Of a stretch of 35,697 bases of DNA, positions 7,614 through 15,808 are shown piece after piece. Positions within the stretch are counted from its first letter, which is position 1. Each line of letters opens with the position of its first letter. The translations under genes and the position numbers were made by a program. This DNA is from a virus. The notes below the pieces were generated by a model. The model did not search any database, was not told where the DNA came from, and saw nothing but the letters and a program-made list of their open reading frames with translations. Location: the IMG/VR virus record IMGVR_UViG_3300043427_001582, positions 1 through 35,697 of that record. One strand, 5' to 3'.

Positions 7614-8000
7614 ATGAATGACGACCTCTTTGATTACAAAGCTACAGAGAACCTTTTTTACGGTCCTGGCGGCGTAAAGTCCTCGGTTCCTGCTGGTGGC
7701 GCTGCGGCAAGAAAAGACGACCCTGAATCGAAGTGGCTGGGGTGGGTTTCGCTGCTGGAAGGCGCGGCTAACGTTGCGCGTGGGATTCGCGGTATGCCTG
7801 AGGGGCCTCCGGGTGCGGCTACTCAGGCTCTGCAACGAATGGCCTCCGAGCGTCAGAACGCAGAGCAGCGACAGCAGCTTCTGGCGATTCTTCAGGCTAC
7901 CGGGGCTTTTGAACAAGGCCGAGCCGGTGGCATGAAGATGAGCGGTCAGAATCCCGCTGTGTCTGACATTCTCGGACTTACCGGCTCTCAAGCTTCATAA
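7614..8000 (+). CDS. Small virion-module protein sharing an LFYGP motif with its neighbour
   Basis: A 128-residue protein. Residues 7-21 (DYKATENLFYGPGGV) repeat the C-terminal motif of the upstream protein. It continues with a Gly/Ala-rich part, a helical Gln/Arg-rich part (ALQRMASERQNAEQRQQLLA) and a Gly-rich tail. It begins 23 nt after the stop of the upstream gene and is probably co-transcribed with it. The shared motif may be a docking peptide or a proteolysis site; no function is known. Confidence 0.7.
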   Translation: MNDDLFDYKATENLFYGPGGVKSSVPAGGAAARKDDPESKWLGWVSLLEGAANVARGIRGMPEGPPGAATQALQRMASERQNAEQRQQLLAILQATGAFEQGRAGGMKMSGQNPAVSDILGLTGSQAS

Positions 8001-8036
8001 CTACAGTAAACTGCGTTATAGCGGACGTAACTTGCA

Positions 8037-8591
8037 ATGAGTTCCACCAGCACAAATAAAAGCCCCTGCCTCATTGACCGTCCGTTTTTACGCGGGGCGC
8101 GGATCACGAGTTCGACGACTCGTTGCAATCCCACAAACCCCAACTTGACTGATTTGGTTCAGTTAGTCCGCGTGGGCGATTTGCCTTCTGAAGATGCGGC
8201 GATTGTTGAAGATATTACAATCGTAAGTAACGAAGATTATCCGGATAACAGTGGTCTTCGTACTGCCGATGTAGCTCTCTACGTCTATGCCCCCAACCAA
8301 GCTGCGCCGTCGACTTCTTCGGCTCTGATGATCGGCCGTTTTGAAGTCGGACTTAGCGGCAGCACTTTTGGTTATCCAATTTCGATGCAGTTGTTTGCAT
8401 CGAACGCTCCTGTTCCTTTGGTGGGCGATACGAACTTTGAGTCTCCGATTTCCATCGGTAAAAACGAAGCTATCTATTTAGAGAAAGGTTACATCCTGTG
8501 TTTCGGCTATATCGGTAACGGGCCTTCTTCTGTTTCTGGTGGTTTGAGTCCTTCCGGTATTAACATCTTCGCACAAGGCGGATTCTATTGA
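8037..8591 (+). CDS. Beta-rich virion protein, unknown function
   Basis: A 184-residue protein dominated by beta-prone stretches (TADVALYVYAPNQ, ALMIGRFEVGLSGSTFGYPISMQLFA, EAIYLEKGYILCFGYIGNG) and ending in Phe-Tyr, as subunits of particle surfaces or tails often do. It starts at the ATG at 8037, which lies 24 nt after TAAACT (8007-8012) with no Shine-Dalgarno. It is followed within 3 nt by the next structural gene. I cannot name a family; a tail or head-surface role is inferred from the neighbours. Confidence 0.72.
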   Translation: MSSTSTNKSPCLIDRPFLRGARITSSTTRCNPTNPNLTDLVQLVRVGDLPSEDAAIVEDITIVSNEDYPDNSGLRTADVALYVYAPNQAAPSTSSALMIGRFEVGLSGSTFGYPISMQLFASNAPVPLVGDTNFESPISIGKNEAIYLEKGYILCFGYIGNGPSSVSGGLSPSGINIFAQGGFY

Positions 8592-8594
8592 GTC

Positions 8595-10130
8595 GTGTCA
8601 CGCCGTAAAGGGTCAGATAACTTCGGCTTCTCGGGATTTAAAAGCACTAACGATATAAGCGGAATTAAGACCGTCAAAGGTACGGACAATAGTGGCGAGT
8701 TGCTACGTCCGCTACCTTTTAACCGTCGCTTCCGTCCTGCGACGGGGACTAAGGACTTTAGTGTTCTTAGTGACTACGATTACGCGTCCCTTTGGACACG
8801 TTGGCGCCGTGGGTACGAGATGGCTATGTACTCACAACAGGCGTACGACGGATTAGTATATACTTTTAAATACTATGTAAGCGGTTCTGCTGGAATCGGA
8901 GCGGCGCTTCCGGGGGCTTGTTTTATGTACCCCACGACGCGTTCTGACATGCGTATGTGGGCGGTAGGGATTCGTCCAAGAGATTCTTTTAACTTTTTGG
9001 ACTATGGTTACTCCATTACAGAAGTTACAAACTACAGCGAAGATGTTTATGCAGTTAAGTTGAATACACGCTTCGGCGCTCCGATTTCGTTTTTTGCGGG
9101 AGAGGTATTATCTAACAGGTTTAATGCTGACGGTACTGCAAAGACTTTTGGATATAATAACTATACGGTTGTAGGTGTAGGGAGAAATAATACAATCTTA
9201 CCTCCAAGTTATATACCTTCTTTTGATACTTTGTTTTTGTCTCATACAGCAAAGACAAGCTGGGCTGTTGTAGACGCAAATACCTTGGCTGTTCCGGCTA
9301 CTGGTCCCCCGAGCGTGGGCGAGTACTTAACTACAGAAATGCGGACTCAGTGCACTTGTCCGGACTTCTTAGCTCGCGAAAATTTTAATCTCTACGAAGC
9401 ATCTTTGCGTATGCGTTATCCGTATACGCGAGTGCAGAATACGGATCCGGGCTTTTATGATGCGGGTCCCGAAGAGAGTGTCCGGCGCAGTAACTCTGCA
9501 GATAACCCCGGCTATGCTCGTACGTTTGGCTTTATTTATCTAAACGAAATTTACAACACACCGACTTTTTCTGAGGAAGTTTACTCAGATCCCAATGTTT
9601 ATTATTACCAACCGAGATGGTGTAAGCACATATACGCTGCTATGTGGGATATGCAGCTTCGGTATAACCAAGAAAGCGCGACTAGCCCGTGGTTGCCTCA
9701 GCCTTCTGATGAACCAATGAATGAGTGGTATCGAGAGAAGTTTGAGAAGGATTTAGAAAAGCAGTTCACGTTCTTTAAACGCGAGCGCGACTTAGTTTGG
9801 TGGCAGCGTTATTCGCCTACTAAGGACAGTATGCCGCAGCACATGACATATCCTGACATGTATAATATGATGTCGAAGACTTTGAACTTCGGCAATTTAT
9901 CTCAAAGCGGTGTGATTGAAGCACCTAACTTTGAGATGTTTACCTTAGATGAATTTAACCCATTTGCTCCCACGGATGTTGAACGTTTTGTTACATACAA
10001 TGGCGGGGTTTACAGCAGCGGTACTCTTGTAACCACGTCTACACGTATCCTCGACGGTGGGAGGTACTCAAATGGGATTAAAATCCCACCGAGCGGGTTC
10101 CCTTCGCTTATTAACGGAGGTGTGTACTAA
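8595..10130 (+). CDS. Large virion protein with SWIM-like CxC...CxH pattern
   Basis: A 511-residue protein beginning with GTG (MSRRKGSDNFGF). Rich in aromatic residues. It holds C-T-C-P-D-F at residues 253-258 and C-K-H-I at 343-346. This spacing-altered CxC...CxH pair resembles a SWIM zinc finger, which normally has 6-25 residues between the halves; here about 87 lie between. The Trp/Tyr-rich C-terminal half (MNEWYREKFEKDLEKQFTFF, DLVWWQRY) is soluble. It forms a tight cluster with 8037-8591 and 10131-10688 (gaps of 3 and 0 nt). It is probably a tail or fiber-type structural protein, and the zinc idea is an inference. Confidence 0.75.
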   Translation: MSRRKGSDNFGFSGFKSTNDISGIKTVKGTDNSGELLRPLPFNRRFRPATGTKDFSVLSDYDYASLWTRWRRGYEMAMYSQQAYDGLVYTFKYYVSGSAGIGAALPGACFMYPTTRSDMRMWAVGIRPRDSFNFLDYGYSITEVTNYSEDVYAVKLNTRFGAPISFFAGEVLSNRFNADGTAKTFGYNNYTVVGVGRNNTILPPSYIPSFDTLFLSHTAKTSWAVVDANTLAVPATGPPSVGEYLTTEMRTQCTCPDFLARENFNLYEASLRMRYPYTRVQNTDPGFYDAGPEESVRRSNSADNPGYARTFGFIYLNEIYNTPTFSEEVYSDPNVYYYQPRWCKHIYAAMWDMQLRYNQESATSPWLPQPSDEPMNEWYREKFEKDLEKQFTFFKRERDLVWWQRYSPTKDSMPQHMTYPDMYNMMSKTLNFGNLSQSGVIEAPNFEMFTLDEFNPFAPTDVERFVTYNGGVYSSGTLVTTSTRILDGGRYSNGIKIPPSGFPSLINGGVY

Positions 10131-10688
10131 ATGACTTCAACTCCATCTACTATTCTTCTGTTGCGTTCCGGTAACGCTGCGGACAGGCCCAGCGGCGTCA
10201 GTGTTCAAGGCGGTGAAACTGCACTATGTTTCGGTGCTGCGGACCCCGGTTTGTATTTTGAAGATACGACAGGTGCTATCCGCAAGATTGGTCCAGTTCA
10301 TTACGGAACAACGCCCCCTAATACAAACCCCGTGGGCTTGTCGGGGAACATCAATGGGGAGCTATGGACAGATAATACCCCCGGCCCTCAGACTTACTAC
10401 ATGAAGGTGTGGGACGGAAGTAGCTGGTCGAAAGTTTCTGCCGGATTTGCCGACAGCGTGGGGAGTACACCTTCTGCGTTGACTGCAATCCTTGCTTCAG
10501 GCGCAATCGCGGCTAGTGGTGCTTTTAGCGCTGTTATCTCTAGCGGAACTGTGTTAGCTACAGGTGTTCCTGTTGCCGCTATTGTGTCCGGTTTGCCCGC
10601 TGCTTCCGTATCCGGAGCACTCGTTTACCTGACTACCGCTCCTAGCGGTTTGTACGTCGGATTTGCTGCTGGCTGGGCTAGGACTTAA
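10131..10688 (+). CDS. Putative tail/fiber-associated protein
   Basis: A 185-residue protein following the previous gene without a gap. The N-terminus (ILLLRSGNAADRPSGVSVQGGETALCFGAADPGLYFEDTTGAIRKIG) has the pattern of phage fiber repeats that describe a trimming or anchoring region. The middle (GELWTDNTPG..YYMKVWDGSSWSKVS) resembles the short beta motif seen in many cyanophage fibers. The C-terminal half is an Ala/Ser/Gly-rich low-complexity run ending AGWART. Its last codons overlap by 4 nt the end of the minus-strand dps gene. Role inferred from composition and place. Confidence 0.7.
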   Translation: MTSTPSTILLLRSGNAADRPSGVSVQGGETALCFGAADPGLYFEDTTGAIRKIGPVHYGTTPPNTNPVGLSGNINGELWTDNTPGPQTYYMKVWDGSSWSKVSAGFADSVGSTPSALTAILASGAIAASGAFSAVISSGTVLATGVPVAAIVSGLPAASVSGALVYLTTAPSGLYVGFAAGWART

Positions 10689-11221
10689 TTGCGAAGGGTA
10701 GCTTTCAGGAACCACGCCGACTTGAACGAAGCCGCTACAAGGTCCGCCATATAGTTCTCGACATCGGGAGCTTCGACTTCCCGAGCCAGAGCGCCAAGAT
10801 CTTTGGCTCGCATACCCAGATCTTCTAAGTTTTTGAGATAAGTCATAAGCATATCCTTGGCTTCGTACGATTTAACGTGCTTGAAACCTTTGTGCGCTGT
10901 TAGTAAGCCGCGCTGACACATAGGCATGAAGTTGTCCAGAGTGCGGACGAACTCTGCTGTCGCGTCAAATTGCTCAACGTGAGCGTCGTACTGATCTTTC
11001 AGAAACTCGTGAATTGAGAGAAAGATCGGAGTTTCTATGTTTAAGTGAATAAGATGTGCTTGTGTGTAAATCTGGTGGAGATAAGAGCTTAAGGCCACCA
11101 GAGAGAACACTAAGTCCTCTACGGTGGCCCGTTTTTCTTCCGGCGTGGGCGGGACGAATTGAGAGGCGTCGTCTTGTGCAGTCGGTGCCGCTGTGTCCTT
11201 AAATGCGCCGGAAAAAGTCAT
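10685..11221 (-). CDS. dps: Dps-family ferritin-like protein
   Basis: A 178-residue protein. Dps proteins form 12-mers that oxidise Fe(II) with peroxide and protect DNA. The ferroxidase ligands are all present at the family spacing: H59 (in AHLIHLNIETP), H71 (SIHEFLKDQYD), D86 and E90 (FDATAEFV). The 12-15-4 residue spacing equals that of E. coli Dps (H51, H63, D78, E82). The C-terminal helix (DVENYMADLVAASFKSAWFLKATL) also fits the family. The N-terminal tail is Asp/Pro-rich, not Lys-rich, so DNA binding through the tail is doubtful. It is translated 1 nt after the HTH gene 11223-11492, within one operon antisense to the virion genes. Confidence 0.88.
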   Translation of the reverse strand: MTFSGAFKDTAAPTAQDDASQFVPPTPEEKRATVEDLVFSLVALSSYLHQIYTQAHLIHLNIETPIFLSIHEFLKDQYDAHVEQFDATAEFVRTLDNFMPMCQRGLLTAHKGFKHVKSYEAKDMLMTYLKNLEDLGMRAKDLGALAREVEAPDVENYMADLVAASFKSAWFLKATLRN

Positions 11222-11222
11222 A

Positions 11223-11492
11223 TCAGACGACGCAAGCCGTAGGGGCGGGCGCTTCAGTTACAGCTTCCACTTTAGCGTTAGAAGAACTTTGAAGATACTC
11301 TTCGAGAGCAACTTTGTTGATGCGGTACAGAGATTTCGCACCATTCGGTTGGAGATTCACGTAGGTGGTCTTCGGCCAGCCGCCAAGTTGGTTGGCTTCA
11401 GACAAAGCGATGCGCTTGCGGACAAAACCGGAACTGCAGTTAAGCAGTTCAGCCGTCTCCGCAATGGTGAGCAGGGATTTACCTTCGGACAT
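11223..11492 (-). CDS. Small HTH DNA-binding protein (excisionase/MerR-like)
   Basis: About 89 residues from the ATG at 11492 (a longer frame from 11531 exists, but its first residues look non-coding). The sequence LLTIAETAELLNCSSGFVRKRI is a winged/MerR-type helix-turn-helix, followed by a beta wing (WPKTTYVNLQPNGAKSLYRINKVALEEYL), as in phage excisionase-like and HTH_17 regulators. It ends 1 nt before dps, so it likely regulates itself and dps. A divergent gene starts at 11620, so the 130 bp between may hold the operator. Confidence 0.8.
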   Translation of the reverse strand: MSEGKSLLTIAETAELLNCSSGFVRKRIALSEANQLGGWPKTTYVNLQPNGAKSLYRINKVALEEYLQSSSNAKVEAVTEAPAPTACVV

Positions 11493-11619
11493 TGTGTGAG
11501 CTGAAAAATTCAGGCGTAGATATGGTAGCACCAGTTGTTGTGTACGTGTAAACTCCCGTTTGTTGTAATGACTTCTTAAGGTTTGTGTATGTAGAATGTA
11601 GCTACGTGCTTATCGAGTC

Positions 11620-11865
11620 ATGATTCGTCTCGCTGGGGAAGTATTCAAGGCGTACAATCAGCCAAAGCGAGACGTTCAGAGCGGCAAGCAGTATTCTGTG
11701 GCGGCAAAAGAGGGAGACACTGTGCGGTTGGTGCGTTTTGGGGACCCTAATATGGAGAACCGCAGTGATGAACCTGATCGCCGTAGGGCGTTTCGTTCAC
11801 GGCATAGCTGCGACGAGAAAAAGAGCAAACTGACTCCCGGATATTGGTCGTGCAAAATGTGGTAA
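11620..11865 (+). CDS. Conserved cyanophage-type protein with C-terminal WSCKMW
   Basis: An 81-residue basic protein. The pattern VRLVRFGDPNMENRSDEP..RRAFRSRHSCDEKKSKLTPGYWSCKMW is a family I know from large-genome and cyanobacterial phages. Its role is unknown to me, but Cys/His residues (HSC, SCKMW) suggest metal binding or a structural fold. The ATG at 11620 lies 22 nt after TAGAAT (11592-11597), with no Shine-Dalgarno. It is divergent from the dps operon. Confidence 0.8.
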   Translation: MIRLAGEVFKAYNQPKRDVQSGKQYSVAAKEGDTVRLVRFGDPNMENRSDEPDRRRAFRSRHSCDEKKSKLTPGYWSCKMW

Positions 11866-11944
11866 TTCGTGTGCTGTAAGTACTATGTGAGTCTATCTTT
11901 TGTCTTTGTAACCTTCGTATACTGGAGCTAGCTGCGCGGTATCG

Positions 11945-12199
11945 ATGAGTCGGGACCTGAACAAAGATCCAGGCACCTTCAAGTGCTCCTTGACACTAGA
12001 GGACGAGCTTGTACTGACTCACATTCGAATGCGGGCAAAGTCGATTGATACTAGGGCTGATCGAGACCAATTCTTTTGGACTGTAATTTATAAGTTAATC
12101 TGTAAGGAACGGGCGTATAAAACAGTGCTACAGGAAAATCAGATTCAAATGGCTGTAAAGCTAGAATTAGTTGACGGGGATGAGCTTCCCTTGGAGTAG
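11945..12199 (+). CDS. Small protein of unknown function
   Basis: An 84-residue soluble, charged protein (MSRDLNKDPGTFKCSLTLEDELVLTH...). It starts at the ATG at 11945, 21 nt after TATACT (11918-11923), and has no recognised motif. A short helical middle (DQFFWTVIYKLICKERAYKTVL) could pair with another protein. Probably real because it follows the same promoter-to-start spacing as its neighbours. Confidence 0.6.
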   Translation: MSRDLNKDPGTFKCSLTLEDELVLTHIRMRAKSIDTRADRDQFFWTVIYKLICKERAYKTVLQENQIQMAVKLELVDGDELPLE

Positions 12200-12244
12200 T
12201 CTTCGAGGATTTTGTTAAAGTAGTAATAGGTAGAGTGAGTTAAC

Positions 12245-13624
12245 GTGGCCGCTATCGATGCAAACTCACGTCGTTGGCTGAATCTCCTCGCGTGGGCAGA
12301 GGGTACAGATCCGAATAGAAGCGGCGGCGGATACGACGTACTGTTTGGTGGTAAACGGTTTACAGATTTCAGCCGCCACCCGGATGCCGTTCAAAGAACT
12401 CCGGGTTACGCATCAGCGGCAGCAGGGCGTTATCAGTTCATGCCCGGTACATATGGTCCAATCGCGCAACGTTTAGGTCTGCGGGACTTTGGTCCAGCTT
12501 CGCAAGATTTAGCTGCTCTTGCGTTGATGCGTGAAGCGGGGGTAGAGCCCAGCCGTGATCCAGTGAATGCGCAGACAATCGCAAAGCTTGCTCCTAAGTG
12601 GGCGTCTTTGCCTACAACCTCAGGAAAAAGTTATTACGGACAGCCGGTTAAACCTCTTTCGGATCTTTTAAAAGTTGCAAATGCGCCATTTGGGAGTCAG
12701 CAGTCTGTAGGGACACTGCCTGCGGATGGAACACAGGCAACTGCTGTTGCGCCCACGCCGATCACATTGCCGAAGTTTGACTTCAAGGGCGCAATTCAAC
12801 AGAGTATGTTGAGTTTTTTACCGAAGATTACAGAGGCTGTAGCTGGTGATAATCCACTCGCGCAGCAGTATAAGCAGAAAGCGGAGGAGCTTGCTCAAGC
12901 CGGGGATGAAGATTTTGCCGAAGAGTACGCTCGATTGGCTCGTGGGGTGGAGCTAGAGTCTGGTCCGGAACAGTACGTACAAGGTGCGTTACAAAACATC
13001 ATAAACGTTTCTCGCCAAGGTCAGAAATACAACGCGGATGTAGCTGCTATGGAAGGGCAGTTAAATTCCGCCATGCAGGATATGGCTAGCATGTATAACC
13101 AGGCTGTAGGTGCGCTGCCTGCGGGCTCTCCTGGCGCTCCTGCGGGCGCTCTGAAAGGTCCGACAATGGCGCTTCCCGGCACTGTGGTGACTTCAGCAGC
13201 GGATGCTTCGGGTGAGCCGGGGTTGGACTTTGTGATCCCCGGCGGTCGGGGCGCTTGGTTCAAGGCGCCGTTTAAAGCACAGGTTGTCGGAGTTAAAGGC
13301 GGTCAAAACTGGGAGACGAACTTAGAGAAGAATCCGGGAGGCCCCCGTGGGTACGGCAACTATGTCGACTTACGTGTTGAGGGTCCCGTTGGCACATTTG
13401 ATGTTCGTCTTGCGCATTTTGATAAGTTGAACCCTGGGCTGCGCCCCGGTGTTGTTATTGGTCCCGGAACTCCGATTGGAACCCAAGGACGTACAGGGTC
13501 GACTACCGGAGCGCACGTTTCTATGGATCTTTATGATCCCGGCAAGACTTCAACACGCCCAGAAGTTTTATCGCTGCGAAATCAAATTGCTAAAAATTTA
13601 GCTTCCGGTCGCCCGCTGTGGTGA
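12245..13624 (+). CDS. Virion-associated lysozyme (GH104-like) with degenerate M23 domain
   Basis: A 459-residue protein from GTG at 12245. Residues about 10-110 (LLAWAEGTD, YDVLFGGKRFTDFSRHP, SAAAGRYQFMPGTY) match GH104-type muramidases, with E19 as the expected catalytic acid. A helical linker follows (about 165-290). The C-terminus (about 310-450) has the outline of an M23/LytM endopeptidase (GNYVDLRV, RLAHFDKL, TGAHVSMDLYDPG). However, the first metal motif is E-P-G-L-D rather than H-x-G-x-D, and the last is HVSMD instead of HxH. The peptidase half is probably inactive and may only bind peptidoglycan. It is likely a tail enzyme that thins the wall at entry. TAAAGT lies 23 nt before the start. 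Confidence 0.82.
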   Translation: MAAIDANSRRWLNLLAWAEGTDPNRSGGGYDVLFGGKRFTDFSRHPDAVQRTPGYASAAAGRYQFMPGTYGPIAQRLGLRDFGPASQDLAALALMREAGVEPSRDPVNAQTIAKLAPKWASLPTTSGKSYYGQPVKPLSDLLKVANAPFGSQQSVGTLPADGTQATAVAPTPITLPKFDFKGAIQQSMLSFLPKITEAVAGDNPLAQQYKQKAEELAQAGDEDFAEEYARLARGVELESGPEQYVQGALQNIINVSRQGQKYNADVAAMEGQLNSAMQDMASMYNQAVGALPAGSPGAPAGALKGPTMALPGTVVTSAADASGEPGLDFVIPGGRGAWFKAPFKAQVVGVKGGQNWETNLEKNPGGPRGYGNYVDLRVEGPVGTFDVRLAHFDKLNPGLRPGVVIGPGTPIGTQGRTGSTTGAHVSMDLYDPGKTSTRPEVLSLRNQIAKNLASGRPLW

Positions 13625-13678
13625 CACACGGTAACTTGTACTTTTTCTTGGTAAACTAAAGTATCGCGAGTCTTAGTT

Positions 13679-14224
13679 ATGGCTGCTGGTGGTGGTGCGG
13701 ATGCTCAAGCTGCTCGGGCTGCACGTGGTGCGGCAACCATGGCTTTAGAGCAGCAAAAAAAGCAACAGATGCTTGCTGAGCAAAAAACGTCTAAATACGA
13801 AAAAGGTGCGGACAAGCTTATTAAACAGCTCGCAGGTATTACTGGTCAGACTTTGCCCGATTACATTAAAAGCACTGGAACAAACTGGAACCAGTACGTC
13901 TCTTCAGAACGTCCGCGTCTGACCCAATCAATCGAAGCGTTTGATCCCAACATCCTCGGTTCCGCCAGTGCCCAACGCGCTTCCGCAGCGTACCGTCAGA
14001 TGGCCGGGGAATACCAAACAGGCATTCGTGGGCTGACAAGTGACATTTCTGCAAATCTTCGGGGTGTTGCCCAAGATGCTCCTGAGCAAGTGTTCTCTCG
14101 CTTAGCTAGCAACCCTGCGTTTAATTTGCAGTACGACCGTCGCGCTATGCGGCTTGCTGCGAAGCCTCCCACACAGAGGTCTGACGTTGAGTCCATGAAG
14201 GATCTGTACACCTACAATGTTTAA
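13679..14224 (+). CDS. Ala/Gln-rich helical virion protein, unknown function
   Basis: A 181-residue protein, mostly helical (AAGGGADAQAARAARGAATM, SASAQRASAAYRQMAGEYQTGIRG). It resembles internal head or ejection proteins in composition, without a recognised domain. The ATG at 13679 follows TAAACT (13652-13657) by 21 nt. Its stop overlaps the start of the next gene (ATGTTTAA), which points to translational coupling. Confidence 0.7.
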   Translation: MAAGGGADAQAARAARGAATMALEQQKKQQMLAEQKTSKYEKGADKLIKQLAGITGQTLPDYIKSTGTNWNQYVSSERPRLTQSIEAFDPNILGSASAQRASAAYRQMAGEYQTGIRGLTSDISANLRGVAQDAPEQVFSRLASNPAFNLQYDRRAMRLAAKPPTQRSDVESMKDLYTYNV

Positions 14225-14522
14225 TCCTTCCCGTTTGTCTAAACACGAACGGCAGGTTGAGTTTCACGGCGAAGCGCCGTTTGCGAAGCACGATTACAGA
14301 TTCCGTAGTCGTGACTCAATCCGAATGGCAGGTTCTATCTGGGCCGAAAGTCCGGACGAAAGAGCGTTTCGGTTAAGTCGCGAGTTGCAACGGGAGCGTA
14401 TGCGGAATACTCCGGTCGGCGTGGGCTTCGGCCAGGACGATGTTTACGGTCCTGACGACGACTACTCCACTGTCGAATTCCTTAGTGATACACGCGACCA
14501 AGGGTTTCAAACGTATCGATAA
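14217..14522 (+). CDS. Small charged virion-module protein
   Basis: A 101-residue protein rich in Arg, Glu and Asp (RLSRELQRERMRN, GPDDDYSTVEFLSDTRDQGF). It begins inside the last codons of the preceding gene (8-nt overlap), so it is translated with it. It ends in a tail-to-tail overlap of 41 nt with the minus-strand methyltransferase-like gene. No family recognised. Confidence 0.7.
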   Translation: MFNPSRLSKHERQVEFHGEAPFAKHDYRFRSRDSIRMAGSIWAESPDERAFRLSRELQRERMRNTPVGVGFGQDDVYGPDDDYSTVEFLSDTRDQGFQTYR

Positions 14523-15060
14523 ATTCGCCCACGCGCTGATGCGTATTCAGTAGAGGGGGCATGTAGTAGATAAAGCCATAGCATTTATTAGAACGCACTC
14601 TGTCTAGTGCCGAGGTATCCCAGAACAATTTAGGGTGCGTCTTCATAATACAAACAGGAAAATCTATTTTAAGTTTCTGCAGCACAATTATCGCAACCTC
14701 TGTCGAAGTTATAAACAAGATACCTTCGTCAAATTCGTTGCGCGTGTACTTTTTAAGAGCTTCTTCAATCCATACGCGCTGCGCTGACTTGACAAATCGT
14801 TTTTGTTTGACAAACAGCGCTGTGTTTGGCGGCTGTTCTGCCGAATATAAAACGCTGCGTGGGGGATACAGATATACTGATGACGCTTTCCAACCTTGTT
14901 TTAATCCGTTATCGGCGGGAGTGTAAAAGCGATCTGCAGCAACAATCGTGTTTGCGTTTTCGCTCGATGCCGGATCTAGATCAATCTTCCCGCCGAAGAA
15001 CGCTGTGACGTTTGCTAGTACGTTTATAGGACTTATAAAGTCGTCAGCTTCGTAGGGCAT
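14482..15060 (-). CDS. Dam-like phage N6-adenine methyltransferase, altered catalytic motif
   Basis: A 192-residue protein of the phage Dam type. The N-terminal AdoMet/substrate region INVLANVTAFFGGKIDLDPASSENA and the following DRFYTPADNGLKQGW fit the family well, in which the catalytic motif is (D/N)PP(Y/F). Here the corresponding stretch is Y-P-P-R (residues about 65-68 of YLYPPRS). The aromatic residue that stacks on the flipped adenine is gone, so activity is doubtful. The gene starts within the end of the upstream gene (15044-15466) and forms one operon with it. Confidence 0.75.
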   Translation of the reverse strand: MPYEADDFISPINVLANVTAFFGGKIDLDPASSENANTIVAADRFYTPADNGLKQGWKASSVYLYPPRSVLYSAEQPPNTALFVKQKRFVKSAQRVWIEEALKKYTRNEFDEGILFITSTEVAIIVLQKLKIDFPVCIMKTHPKLFWDTSALDRVRSNKCYGFIYYMPPLLNTHQRVGEFIDTFETLGRVYH

Positions 15061-15466
15061 CTTCTACTTGCTTATCAATCATCATATTCGCTTTTTCAAG
15101 ATCGATTACGTGCGCTGACATGCCGGTATTGTCGACCATTACTACCACGGGTTTATCCGAATCCTGCTCTTTTTCAATGACGTTTATGAGATCTGCCAAA
15201 AACTTGCAGAGCTTGGAGTTCATCATCTCCTCCGCAAGCGTGATATCTTTACGAATTTCGGGAATCGTAAGATACTGACTTTGGTCAGAGTAAGAGGGAT
15301 TGAAGAAAAGAGCGCCCGCACCTTCGGCCTTACGGAACTCTCCGTAAAGGGTAGTGATGTCTCCGATAATCATTTTCACCGCGTTAGCGGAGATGCGATT
15401 CTTGATCTCGCTTTTCCCAAACAAAACTTGTTTGAGGTTTTGAAGTTGTCTGCGGAGATTACTCAT
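15044..15466 (-). CDS. Protein of unknown function in a minus-strand regulatory operon
   Basis: A 140-residue soluble protein with mixed helix and a beta segment (KPVVVMVDNTGMSAHVIDL). Its start codon overlaps the stop of the upstream gene by 8 nt and its end overlaps the methyltransferase-like gene by 17 nt, so the three are coupled. No motif recognised. Confidence 0.7.
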   Translation of the reverse strand: MSNLRRQLQNLKQVLFGKSEIKNRISANAVKMIIGDITTLYGEFRKAEGAGALFFNPSYSDQSQYLTIPEIRKDITLAEEMMNSKLCKFLADLINVIEKEQDSDKPVVVMVDNTGMSAHVIDLEKANMMIDKQVEDALRS

Positions 15467-15791
15467 TTTCGTACCCTGTGAAGGAGGTCCAAGCGTCTTT
15501 CAGAACTTTAGCCGAGTCGTACAAAAAGCTATTTGTGTTGTTGTCCGAGGGTTGGAGTTTGCAATAGTGCCGCCCTTCCACAAGTCCAGACTTTCCTTTG
15601 GAGGCAACACCTTGATGCACTAATTTATCTATGGCAATTGGCGGTACACCCATCCGAGTTGCCAAAGCTTTCTTGGTAATGAACGCCGTGGTTAGGTTGC
15701 CACTTTTCGCGTTAGCTAAAATCTGCAAACTGGTGTCGATGCTGTCGAGCGTTTTGAGCAACGCTGGCAGGAGGTTAGAGTCTGGTTTCAT
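15459..15791 (-). CDS. Putative winged-helix DNA-binding protein
   Basis: A 110-residue protein. Residues 39-70 (ITKKALATRMGVPPIAIDKLVHQGVASKGKSGLVEGRHY) form a helix-turn-helix followed by a likely wing. This is the pattern of phage excisionase-like or DNA-binding regulators. It is the first gene after the structured leader (15809-15892), so that leader probably acts on this operon. Regulatory role inferred from the HTH. Confidence 0.68.
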   Translation of the reverse strand: MKPDSNLLPALLKTLDSIDTSLQILANAKSGNLTTAFITKKALATRMGVPPIAIDKLVHQGVASKGKSGLVEGRHYCKLQPSDNNTNSFLYDSAKVLKDAWTSFTGYENE

Positions 15792-15808
15792 TTTCGTTTA
15801 GATAAAGA

